Positions 36,116 through 43,704 of a DNA stretch of 64,000 nt are shown here, one piece after another. The stretch's first letter is position 1. The number at the start of each line of letters is the position of its first letter. The position numbers and the translations under genes were made by a program. The notes below the pieces were generated by a model, which saw only the letters and a list, made by a program, of their open reading frames with translations, ran no database searches and was not told the DNA's origin. Origin of the DNA: Tomocerus qinae (Eukaryota; Arthropoda; Collembola; Entomobryomorpha; Tomoceridae); NCBI GenBank assembly GCA_020055645.1, contig CM034546.1:68386001-68450000 (forward strand), written 5' to 3'.

Positions 36116-36838
36116 TTACATGTCTTCATTATTTTGTAGCATAAGCAACAATTCTGACACTGTTTGTTTGGGCACATATATATGTGTCGTGTTCGGAATA
36201 TAGTATAAAGTATTGCGAATGCGATATCTGTTGTTTGTTAGTTGGTGAAAATCAAAAACTATATAGCCGTAAGCTTTCTTTGTAGCATCTTGGTAGGCTT
36301 CCAATAAATATTTTGGTTTTCCCGGAGCCACTTGCTTGTTGAGCGTTATAATGACACTGGAATCTCGCGGTTGGTTAAAGTATACTAAGTACATACTGTT
36401 TAAAGCCACAGTTCTAAGATTATTACAAAAGAGATTTTGAAGAATAAGTAAAACTGAACAGGATTTATGGTGACTGTCGACGGTAAACCACTTGGTAATA
36501 ATCTCATTTTGCTTGTCCTTGTTTCTGAACGAGAGCATTTTATCATCAAAAATGATGAGTGTATTCTCTCCAAGCATGTCTTCCAAGTAGTCCACTTCTG
36601 TGGTAAATACGATATTTGGAATTTTTTCTCTCATTTCTGTGTAAATTGACTGGTCAGCTTCATATACGTATATGATTTTATCCAATTTCTTATCAAAAAC
36701 TCTGTCTTTATGTAACAGCAAGTCCAACGTCAACTGTGACTTGCCAGATTGCGTTGGTCCGACAAAACAAATTGTAGACGGGTGATGAAACCGAATGTCG
36801 AAATGACACGGTGCCCAACTGTGCTTACTGGACGACAT
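36116..36838 (-). CDS. DNA-packaging ATPase of the Polinton/adenovirus-like lineage
   Basis: 240 residues, P-loop NTPase. Walker A is GPTQSGKSQ (about 27-35), and Walker B is NTLIIFDD (about 92-99). The C-terminal half has LILQNLFCNNLRTVALN, YFNQPRDS and a final EAYQDATKKAYGYIVFD block, as in the invertebrate GPTGxGK-type ATPases found beside F54H12.2-like capsids. The role in the family is ATP-driven DNA packaging into the capsid. Both ATPase motifs are intact. The stop lies 40 bp upstream of the large protein gene on the same strand. Confidence 0.82.
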   Translation of the reverse strand: MSSSKHSWAPCHFDIRFHHPSTICFVGPTQSGKSQLTLDLLLHKDRVFDKKLDKIIYVYEADQSIYTEMREKIPNIVFTTEVDYLEDMLGENTLIIFDDKMLSFRNKDKQNEIITKWFTVDSHHKSCSVLLILQNLFCNNLRTVALNSMYLVYFNQPRDSSVIITLNKQVAPGKPKYLLEAYQDATKKAYGYIVFDFHQLTNNRYRIRNTLYYIPNTTHIYVPKQTVSELLLMLQNNEDM

Positions 36839-36960
36839 TATGATTGCAAATGATGATATCTTAGAAATAATTGTCTTATATGATGAAATGAATGCTAAGT
36901 AGTATACATATATACAAATTCTTTATTTTTTCAAACAGACAAATACACTCATGATATAGA

Positions 36961-37992
36961 TTATTGAGGAAGTTCTTCCATGTATTGCATAATAAGTTTC
37001 CCCAACTTACGAGTTTGAGATATAGTCAAAATCATACTTGGTCCATACCAGTTTGGATAAGCCGTATTGGTTGTCCTTTTCAACATCCGGAACTTATAGA
37101 CCCCAGATGTTTGTCGAAAGGCTCGAATCAGCACTTTGTCGTCACTTGTCGCAAAGCAAATGGAGTTATGCCAAAAGTCCAACTTTTTCAAATCTGCATC
37201 TGCAAACGGATTTCGCAAATGAGGTATGATTGCTCCGTCTTTAGCGTCCGCCATTTGCTTTAAAACTTTCAGCAAAAAATCCACAATTGCCTGTCCTTCT
37301 TTTAAAGGAAAAGTAATCCTAGAAGGTCTAGGCTGTTTCGGTCCCTTTTTATACAAGTGAACATAGTGTTCTTCCTTATCGACCAAGAAACTTGACCTCA
37401 CTTTCAAATCGTCAAACGTCATTGTTTTGTCAGAGTCAAAGAACTTAGAATGAGCTGGATCGTCCTCAGATGAGACTGCAGCCATGCCAAATGAATCCAA
37501 TTCCGCCATGTCAAAATACTTTGCGTCCGTAGCTTTGTAAAAATGATTTTTTACGCGAGGTTTTGTCTTCTTAGGTTTCGATTTAGGATACCAGTCGTCA
37601 GATTCGTCAGAGTCTACTTTGTCTTGGTCGATTTCTTCATCGTTAGAGTCGTCACCAACGGTAGTGTCTATGGTAAATTCTTGTGAGTTTTCCATTATGT
37701 TGTCGACTTGAGAAGAATTCTTTACAATTTCCTCGTCTTGTCGAATCAATTCTTTTTCCAAAGATTTGACTTCTCGGTAGAGTTCTGCACTTAGCATTTT
37801 CTTTGGTGGTTCTTTAAAGTTTCCAATTGTTTGCTCAATCAGTTGTCTTTTCTTTCCGTTGGCATTCATTTCGAATGGTTGTGTGTAGTTTGCAGTTAGA
37901 GCTCCAGATGTGGAATGGTAAAAATTCGTTTGAGGATTTTGACTTTTATACCGTTGAAATAAAAAGGAACGTTCACGTTGGCGCATGCACAT
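36961..37992 (-). CDS. Acidic protein with a possible PC4-like C-terminal domain
   Basis: 343 residues. The middle (about 100-145) is strongly acidic with DDSNDEEIDQDKVDSDESDDW. The last 120 residues include VLIRAFRQTSGVYKFRMLKR, then GPSMILTISQTRKLGKLI. The order of a strand pair and a helix following an LTxxQ-like word recalls PC4/p15 single-strand DNA-binding coactivators, but the match is weak. The minus-strand TATA box (38057-38051) lies about 60 bp upstream of the first Met, so this is the promoter-proximal gene of the leftward block. It may be a transcription or replication accessory protein. Confidence 0.5.
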   Translation of the reverse strand: MCMRQRERSFLFQRYKSQNPQTNFYHSTSGALTANYTQPFEMNANGKKRQLIEQTIGNFKEPPKKMLSAELYREVKSLEKELIRQDEEIVKNSSQVDNIMENSQEFTIDTTVGDDSNDEEIDQDKVDSDESDDWYPKSKPKKTKPRVKNHFYKATDAKYFDMAELDSFGMAAVSSEDDPAHSKFFDSDKTMTFDDLKVRSSFLVDKEEHYVHLYKKGPKQPRPSRITFPLKEGQAIVDFLLKVLKQMADAKDGAIIPHLRNPFADADLKKLDFWHNSICFATSDDKVLIRAFRQTSGVYKFRMLKRTTNTAYPNWYGPSMILTISQTRKLGKLIMQYMEELPQ

Positions 37993-38050
37993 GTAGCTAC
38001 TCTTACACTGTTAGAAAAAATACACGTGGCATCTAAATGAGGATTTAGAC

Positions 38051-38148
38051 ATTTATAGTGCTTCTAAACACACACACGTGATTTCTAAATATAACTATTT
38101 AGTGGGGGGGCGAGGGAGGAAGACGACTCCCCTCTTGGTGTATAAAAG
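38051..38148. promoter_or_regulatory. Divergent promoter between leftward and rightward gene blocks
   Basis: A minus-strand TATA box (CACTATAAATG, 38060-38050) faces the 343-residue gene. A plus-strand TATA box (TGTATAAAAGCGG, 38139-38151) lies 78 bp before the first zinc-protein start. Two CACGTG words at 38023 and 38077 and a G-run at 38104 lie in or beside the interval. The same pairing of a CACGTG-type word with a G-run appears at 46854-46885 in front of a leftward gene. Confidence 0.6.
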
Positions 38149-38218
38149 CGGTTCTCGTCGGTTGTATTTCTATCATTACCTCTCTGAAAGTTTTAATGGA
38201 AAGATCAAGTAAAATACA

Positions 38219-38422
38219 ATGGTGAGAACATTAGACACCCACTGTTACTTTTGTGAAATTGAACCAAGTTTATCGTGGTATTGCGATTATTGTGAAGCAA
38301 GCGTTGCAGTTACACATAATACATGTCTTAACACACTTCCACATTCATTCGAGTGTAGGATTAAATGTATTGAATGTGAGAATGTGATTGCGCAGATAGA
38401 AACATTAACCGACAACCAGTGA
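38219..38422 (+). CDS. Small zinc-binding protein 1 (tandem family)
   Basis: 67 residues. Zinc-ligand pattern: CYFC, then SWYCDYC, a His in VTHNTC, then CRIKCIECE. The first gene after the plus-strand TATA box. Its stop overlaps the start of the next gene (TGATG). The family is not recognised. CxxC pairs with a middle His suggest two zinc sites, as in small RING or zinc-ribbon proteins. A viral transcription regulator or host-interaction factor is possible. Confidence 0.65.
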   Translation: MVRTLDTHCYFCEIEPSLSWYCDYCEASVAVTHNTCLNTLPHSFECRIKCIECENVIAQIETLTDNQ

Positions 38423-38625
38423 TGGAATCTTTTAAAGGTGTTTTTTATAATATTAAAAGTAAATGCTGGGTGTGTGGTGTCGACTACAATAAACTTTGGC
38501 ATTGCATTAATTGCGACGAAAATATGACAGCTAGACACGAGGCCTATGTAATAAATCACAGATACGTTCTCATGCATCTTTGCAAAAAGTATTGTGTTAC
38601 ATGTCAACATAATATTCAAGAGTGA
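38419..38625 (+). CDS. Small zinc-binding protein 2 (tandem family)
   Basis: 68 residues. CWVC, LWHCINC, a His in TARHEAY, then CKKYCVTC. The start overlaps the previous stop codon, implying translation from the same message or a shared transcript. Same ligand spacing as its neighbours but with a low overall identity, so it is an older duplicate. Confidence 0.65.
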   Translation: MMESFKGVFYNIKSKCWVCGVDYNKLWHCINCDENMTARHEAYVINHRYVLMHLCKKYCVTCQHNIQE

Positions 38626-38665
38626 AGTTATATTGGCGAATAAATAAGTTTTCCTCTTTTTTGGC

Positions 38666-38869
38666 ATGGAAGCTGTCAGTGCTGAAACTACTTGTCCTTT
38701 CTGTGGTTGTGGCTTTGATAAACTTTGGTATTGCCATACATGTGAAGATTATAAATTAGCTATACACGATCGATATTCATGCCACCCCACTCAATTTTTC
38801 ATGGGTTTGTGCGAAAAGCTCTGTACGGTATGTAAAGAACGATTTGATGACGATTCATCAGCTCAGTAA
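38666..38869 (+). CDS. Small zinc-binding protein 3 (tandem family)
   Basis: 67 residues. CPFC, LWYCHTC, a His in AIHDRYSCH, then CEKLCTVC, followed by an acidic tail FDDDSSAQ. It differs little from protein 4, so the two are the youngest pair of the array. Confidence 0.68.
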   Translation: MEAVSAETTCPFCGCGFDKLWYCHTCEDYKLAIHDRYSCHPTQFFMGLCEKLCTVCKERFDDDSSAQ

Positions 38870-38927
38870 AAGACAATAGCATTTTTGTCATTACCTTTTT
38901 GAATGACTCTCAGGAAAATTCAAAGCA

Positions 38928-39010
38928 ATGGTGAGTACATTGGAAGCTCAGGGTTATTATTGTTTAATCACGTTGTCGTAGTATTGTGAATGTAACAGTT
39001 ATAGTTTTTG
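38928..39010 (+). pseudogene. Decayed copy of zinc protein 1
   Basis: After a leader resembling that of the first zinc gene (CATTACCT and a TCAAGTA or TCAAAGCA-ATGGTGAG word), the frame begins MVSTLEAQGYYC and then meets a TAG where the intact copy has the conserved Trp of SWYC. Loss of the downstream part confirms that it is a relic. It shows that the array expands in blocks of two genes. Confidence 0.7.
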
Positions 39011-39244
39011 AAAATCTTTTTTGCAATGGAAGCTAACAGTCAGTCTGAAGTCAGTCCTGAAACTTTTTGCTATTATTGTAATTGTGACTTTGATAAACTT
39101 TGGTATTGCTATACATGTGAAGATTATAAATTAGCTAAACACCAACTTTATTCATGTCACCCCACTCATTTTTTCATGGGTTTTTGCGAAAAGCTCTGTA
39201 CAGTTTGTCAAGAACGATTTGATGACGATTCATCAGATCAGTAA
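39008..39244 (+). CDS. Small zinc-binding protein 4 (tandem family)
   Basis: 78 residues, the longest of the four; the frame could also start at the second Met (MEANSQ, 39026), as in protein 3 (MEAVSA). CYYC, LWYCYTC, AKHQLYSCH, CEKLCTVC and the acidic tail FDDDSSDQ match protein 3 almost residue for residue. The next gene begins 10 bp after its stop. Confidence 0.68.
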   Translation: MKIFFAMEANSQSEVSPETFCYYCNCDFDKLWYCYTCEDYKLAKHQLYSCHPTHFFMGFCEKLCTVCQERFDDDSSDQ

Positions 39245-39253
39245 AAGACAATA

Positions 39254-39601
39254 ATGAATTTTGGGATTGGCAGTAAAAGATTGGAGGACAATATATTGTT
39301 TATAGAGCATCTTCGTAATTGTAACCTTAAAATATTTAGTAAACTAGTTGAAAAATGTTCACGACAAGAACTTTTGACAATTGTTGAATGCATTATTAAC
39401 TTTCCCGAAATTGAAAAGTCAAGCGGTGAAATTGAAATATTTTTAAAGTTTAAAAAACCTATTGCTCTGCTTAATTCCCAAAAATGGGACTCTGATTCTA
39501 AAAATAGGAAAATTATAGTAAAATATAGAAAACTTGTACAACAAATCCTATCTTTTGTATCTTACAAAATATACGAAACTTGCATGCTCCGCAATGACTA
39601 G
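39254..39601 (+). CDS. Helical protein of a family common in Polinton-like elements
   Basis: 115 residues. The words FIEHLRNCNLKIFSKLV and ELLTIVECIINF, followed by Lys-rich helices (SKNRKIIVKYRKLVQQILSF), recall the short proteins with an LLxLIECxLNxLxG-type motif that often accompany F54H12.2-like capsid and ATPase genes in invertebrates. Their function is not known to me. The stop overlaps the start of the next frame. Confidence 0.5.
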   Translation: MNFGIGSKRLEDNILFIEHLRNCNLKIFSKLVEKCSRQELLTIVECIINFPEIEKSSGEIEIFLKFKKPIALLNSQKWDSDSKNRKIIVKYRKLVQQILSFVSYKIYETCMLRND

Positions 39602-39845
39602 TATTCTCGTGCCAATACCAATAGAGATTTGCAATGATCCTGAAGTCTATGATCTACTTCAAGCAAAATTCAAAGAGTACGGGATAACTATCCCGAGCAA
39701 GATAACTAACCATCAAGTCCAGTCTCCAGAGATTGCAAAATCTCCCCAGGACGTGTTTCCAAAATGGATAAGTTACGAAAAGAGAAGTCTGAAAAGGCTA
39801 CAAGATCCAAAGAAGCAAAAGAGGAAGAGGAAGCTCCAAAAGTGA
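39594..39845 (+). CDS. Small protein with basic C-terminus
   Basis: 83 residues counted from the Met (MTSILVPIPIE) that overlaps the preceding stop (ATGACTAG). The end is basic (KRSLKRLQDPKKQKRKRKL), suggesting nucleic-acid binding or a nuclear signal. It overlaps the next frame by 82 bp, so one of the two starts may be wrong or they may be joined differently by splicing. No family recognised. Confidence 0.45.
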   Translation: MTSILVPIPIEICNDPEVYDLLQAKFKEYGITIPSKITNHQVQSPEIAKSPQDVFPKWISYEKRSLKRLQDPKKQKRKRKLQK

Positions 39846-40351
39846 GTTATTTCTGCCCTTGTTTTAAGATAGTTTCGCCAATTCCCCAAAACTCTTGCTC
39901 TCAGCCGCTGGAACATAGGGATTACGATCCGGTTACAATGTTGCCACTTATTACCAACTGCGACCACAATCCGTGCGATCCTTACGCCAGAGAAAAATAC
40001 GACAATATTCTGAAATTGATTAATCCATCAACATTGCAACCAGGGGAACATTGTACCCGCTTTCAGTTTTCGTATTGTAAGGATTACACGGGGATGCTTG
40101 TCGATGGGCCATATTCTCCAGTAGCAGGTTATCAATACGATCACTACAAGTGTTTGCCGTTCATCACGGGCTGCAACCATCAATACTGCTGGGACAACAT
40201 TGGTGTATATAAGGATATGGTTTTGTTTGCCCATGGGAAGATGAATCATCGACACTGGATGGATAAATATCACCCTCGTCCAATGTGTTCATGCACGTGC
40301 AAATGCATTCCTGAAAACTGGGAAGATGGATATTTTAAATCGTATTTCTAA
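39764..40351 (+). CDS. Cys/His-rich protein, last gene of the plus-strand block
   Basis: 195 residues. The N-terminus is charged (KEAKEEEEAPK). The rest holds many Cys and His in repeated settings: CPCF, TNCDHNPCD, TGCNHQYCWD, and a final CSCTCKC. The related words LPLITNCDHNPC and LPFITGCNHQYC indicate an internal duplication. This looks like a multi-zinc protein. Family and role unknown. Confidence 0.6.
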   Translation: MDKLRKEKSEKATRSKEAKEEEEAPKVSYFCPCFKIVSPIPQNSCSQPLEHRDYDPVTMLPLITNCDHNPCDPYAREKYDNILKLINPSTLQPGEHCTRFQFSYCKDYTGMLVDGPYSPVAGYQYDHYKCLPFITGCNHQYCWDNIGVYKDMVLFAHGKMNHRHWMDKYHPRPMCSCTCKCIPENWEDGYFKSYF

Positions 40352-40466
40352 CATTCGATTAAAATGTAAATAACTGTAATTTATACGCGAATAATTGAAA
40401 AAATTAAAAAATTGTTAATATTGTATATTTCTGCGTTTTTATTCGTGATCATATTTTACATTACAA

Positions 40467-41438
40467 TCATTTATTTATTTCTTCTTCCATTTTCTTGCCA
40501 ATTTCTGGGTTGACGAGGCTCATTTGTTCATAATAAAATCCGCCGGCTACCGGCTCGGAACGTAAGTCTTCAATTAAATAAGTAACTGGTCTTGTTTGCT
40601 GAATTTTTCGGATTTTAAATATTTCTAATGTAAAATTGGATTCGTACCCCTTCTGAAAAATGAGCTTCTCTTTGCTAAGTCTCACATAATCGCCCACTTT
40701 TAGTTTCGCTTTAGCATATTTTAACTTTGAAAAACGCTCAAAATTGGCCAACCACACTTTTTGCTCGTTTCCTTTTTCATAAACTTGATTAGGCGTCAAA
40801 TTTGGCAGACTGCTATGCAGTGTATTATTGTAGCTTGTAATCAGCATTGGGAGAACATCAATCCACTTGTTGTTTTGTCGATATGTGAAATATCTCTGCA
40901 TGCGAGTTTTGATTGTTCTTACTGCGATTTCAACCATAGCTGCTTTGAGTTCGCTGAATGTGCTGAATAAGCGAATATGCTTGGATTTTAAATATGATTT
41001 TACATATGAGTTGTGAAATTCAAGCCCGGCGTCCGATTGCACAATTCTCACCGAGTTTAGCTCCTTATTTTTCATTATGCTTTTAAAGCCTTGTAAGACA
41101 ACAGGACCAGACTTATTTTTAAGTGCTGCAGCATATAGTTTTTTAGAAAAGGCATCTATAACAAGAAGAATCCATTTAAACTGCCTGTTTTCTTTGGCAA
41201 AAGAACTATAATCAATCAAATCGGCAACTAATTGATCTGCCATAAAATTGACTATTACTTTTCGTCTTTGTTTAATCAGTTTCGCGGCAGGGCGATGCAA
41301 GCTGAAGGCGTCCAATTCATTTAACTGGTATTCAATTTCTTTTTTATTTTTTAATTTTCTGTTTTTTACAAAGGATGATAAGCCAGAGAAACTTCCTGGA
41401 AGACTGGCTTGTACATACTTTTGTCTAATACGACTCAT
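40467..41438 (-). CDS. Retroviral-type (rve) DDE integrase of the element
   Basis: 323 residues. It inserts the element's DNA into the host genome. Catalytic candidates are Asp in LVADLIDYSSF (about 73), Asp in VQSDAGLEF (about 136) and Glu in KAAMVEIAV (about 170). The core word TVxRTxK is present as VRTIKTRMQRYFTY. The C-terminal 80 residues (VGDYVRLSKEK, FQKGYESNFTLEIF, YLIEDLRSEPVAGGFY) match the chromodomain-like tail of Polinton integrases. The frame is intact and the length is normal. A zinc-binding N-terminal domain is not evident. Confidence 0.88.
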   Translation of the reverse strand: MSRIRQKYVQASLPGSFSGLSSFVKNRKLKNKKEIEYQLNELDAFSLHRPAAKLIKQRRKVIVNFMADQLVADLIDYSSFAKENRQFKWILLVIDAFSKKLYAAALKNKSGPVVLQGFKSIMKNKELNSVRIVQSDAGLEFHNSYVKSYLKSKHIRLFSTFSELKAAMVEIAVRTIKTRMQRYFTYRQNNKWIDVLPMLITSYNNTLHSSLPNLTPNQVYEKGNEQKVWLANFERFSKLKYAKAKLKVGDYVRLSKEKLIFQKGYESNFTLEIFKIRKIQQTRPVTYLIEDLRSEPVAGGFYYEQMSLVNPEIGKKMEEEINK

Positions 41439-41451
41439 TTTAATGTTAGTT

Positions 41452-41874
41452 TTACAATTTTATCAAGAATTTTAGTGACTTATACAATTGACTTATCAAA
41501 AACAAAACGTACAAGACAATAGTGGCAGTATTAATAATAAATAAGTTTGTGTTCATACAATTAATGTTTTCCCCAAATTCCAATATTTTACGAATTAACA
41601 ATTGATCAAATAAGAGTTTGTTGGATCTTACCCACAAATTGTTACAATTTTCCTTAGAAATAACCTGTTGATGAACAACAAAATGTTTTTCTGTCAAACT
41701 TTCCTTATTATTCAAACACAAAAAATCTATACTATTGTTAACAGTTATTCCAACTATAGCTATTTTATCTTTTTCAAAACAATCTACACACTTGGAGCTT
41801 AAATGGTCTGAATGCGAAGTTTCAGCTTTTGACAATGCTACAATCACCAGACACACAAAGATTTTAAAATTCAT
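41452..41874 (-). CDS. Secretory membrane protein next to the integrase
   Basis: 140 residues. Cleavable signal peptide FKIFVCLVIVALSKA, a luminal or external part with four or more Cys (SSKCVDCF, NCNNLW, NINCMN), and a C-terminal anchor (IINTATIVLYVLFLISQLY, about 109-127) with a short Lys-containing end. This is type I topology. It may be a virion envelope or a host-interaction protein. No family recognised. Its stop lies 14 bp from the integrase start on the same strand. Confidence 0.6.
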   Translation of the reverse strand: MNFKIFVCLVIVALSKAETSHSDHLSSKCVDCFEKDKIAIVGITVNNSIDFLCLNNKESLTEKHFVVHQQVISKENCNNLWVRSNKLLFDQLLIRKILEFGENINCMNTNLFIINTATIVLYVLFLISQLYKSLKFLIKL

Positions 41875-41925
41875 CTTTATCGCACGACGTCCACAACTGA
41901 AATGACCGGCAGCTTGATTTGCTCG

Positions 41926-43674
41926 TCACTTTTCATGTCTTCTAAACTTGAGAAGAATGATGACATTTTTCCAATCTGCTGGAAATAATAGCTCATCGCA
42001 ACCCGAAGTGATTTGGACTTCTATTTCAGATATAGTATCAGACGTCATTGGAAAATAATATAGTGGTCCGAACGGTATATTGACGGAAGGCTGATGGTCG
42101 AACCCAGGCCAATGTACCGTTCTAACAACTTTACTCGACTTGTCGGCCATTATGATTCCGTTACATAAATTAGTAGATATATTAATTTGATGTCTGCACT
42201 TTTGACTTGAGTAAATTCTATTGAACGTCTTATCTCTACTTGTCAGCGTGGTATTATTTTTTAGACTAAAAAATTCTAAGATACGAGGCGGGAATTTGAT
42301 TTCTACATCTGCGGGAATATCGAGAGCGATTTCATTTTTATCGTCGATTCGAATCCATGGCTTCCTTTCGGAATTTAGAGTTAAAGCCTCATTTAACGCA
42401 GCTATTACCGTCGACCTTTCCCGATTTGCTGGAACCGGAATTGGAAACTCCAAATTAGAGATAAATATCTGTCTAATAGTATGGCTTTTGTTAAATGTGT
42501 CGCGAAATTCTGTAAATAAAGAGGGATCGTCCATCCGACCGATATATTTTCCCGGCACAAATGAAAGCTCTTGCAGTCCCATGAGCTCGGCTAGATCGTT
42601 GGGAATAACCAACTTTTTTTCGTTGCTGTCGGCAGCAAACTCGAGTTCCGTCTCATAAATTGTATTGTCGTAAATATAACATTCGATATTGTAACCCTTT
42701 TCTAAAAGTTTAAAATTGACGCGATCAAAAAATTCCTCCCAGGACCCGGTTTTAGTAAATTCTAATGTTTCCTCCTTCCCGCTTTCAATATTTTGAACAA
42801 CCAACTTGTGAAATCCCTCTGTGCAGGATGATATTTCCTCAATAAAGCCGTCGGATTTGTATATCTCGCTGGTGTCGACTGCCGCTAGCAGAGATGTTCG
42901 TAAATTTAGCTTGCGGAAAAGTTCTTCTTCAAAATACAGGAGTTGATTTTTTCCCATTGCTATTTTTAGACTTTGAGTCCTATCCTCCAAGGAAATTTTG
43001 ACCGCCAAATTTCTCTCTGCGAATAAATCGTTAAGATGGCTGACAAGACGTTCAATTGTCGACTCTGTCTTGTGAAAAGTTACATAGTTAGTCGTCATAT
43101 TAACAGCGCCAGGGAAAGGGCTGTGGCTATAACAAAATTTAAATTCGTCCGAGGACAATGCCAAAAATTCAATAATATTTGCCACTTGTGTTCCATAGTG
43201 GCGCCCTTTTTCAAACGTTCGCGATTTCATGTTAAATATTCTTTGAAATTCCTCAGGGATAATAAAATATATATCATTCATTACGTCTATTACCACTCGT
43301 TGTCTGGAATGTGTTTTTACAATTTTAAATTTAGCTGAAATAATTGGACTACACTTTGACAGTTTGTTGTTCAATTCGTCAACAAAGTCTGGATAATTCC
43401 ACTCTTTTCTATGCTTAACTTCCACAGAAAACGTTGTTTTCCTAGCAACTTGCAATTTTCTATCATCTTGATCTAAAAATACTCTCTCGTTGTTCAAGTT
43501 CACAAATATTTCGGACAATGCCATCTCCCAATAGCCGTTTGACAAGGATATTTGACTTGGCAAATTATTGGTAAATTTTGCCACACTATTGTTCGGATAT
43601 TTAGTTTTACACAGGTCAGAGTCCAATTGTACGTAAAACTCCTTTAAGTCTGGAATCGTTTCGACGGTAGCCAT
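41926..43674 (-). CDS. Large modular virion-type protein B (582 residues)
   Basis: Paralog of the proteins at 34352 and 43705. Start MATVETIPDLKEFYVQLDS, then the family word YPNNSVAKFTNNLP and WEMALSEIFVN. Four modules: FVDELNNKL with YFIIPEEFQRIF; LVSHLNDLF with LLYFEEELFRKLN; FFDRVNFKL with LVIPNDLAELMGL and PGKYIG; VIAALNEAL with IKFPPRILEFF. A strand-rich end follows (NVIILLKFRRHEK). The frame is intact. A penton, spike or fibre-like surface role is my inference from copy number, size and lack of catalytic motifs. Confidence 0.62.
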   Translation of the reverse strand: MATVETIPDLKEFYVQLDSDLCKTKYPNNSVAKFTNNLPSQISLSNGYWEMALSEIFVNLNNERVFLDQDDRKLQVARKTTFSVEVKHRKEWNYPDFVDELNNKLSKCSPIISAKFKIVKTHSRQRVVIDVMNDIYFIIPEEFQRIFNMKSRTFEKGRHYGTQVANIIEFLALSSDEFKFCYSHSPFPGAVNMTTNYVTFHKTESTIERLVSHLNDLFAERNLAVKISLEDRTQSLKIAMGKNQLLYFEEELFRKLNLRTSLLAAVDTSEIYKSDGFIEEISSCTEGFHKLVVQNIESGKEETLEFTKTGSWEEFFDRVNFKLLEKGYNIECYIYDNTIYETELEFAADSNEKKLVIPNDLAELMGLQELSFVPGKYIGRMDDPSLFTEFRDTFNKSHTIRQIFISNLEFPIPVPANRERSTVIAALNEALTLNSERKPWIRIDDKNEIALDIPADVEIKFPPRILEFFSLKNNTTLTSRDKTFNRIYSSQKCRHQINISTNLCNGIIMADKSSKVVRTVHWPGFDHQPSVNIPFGPLYYFPMTSDTISEIEVQITSGCDELLFPADWKNVIILLKFRRHEK

Positions 43675-43704
43675 GTCAGGAGAATCTATGTTGCTCGGTC
43701 GAAG

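Noticed and set aside
36116..36838. Host kinase or helicase for the P-loop protein
   Set aside because: The C-terminal blocks and the neighbours (capsid, protease, integrase) fit the packaging ATPase.
40467..41438. LTR retrotransposon integrase
   Set aside because: No gag, reverse transcriptase or LTRs are nearby, and the gene lies within the inverted repeats with capsid-type genes.
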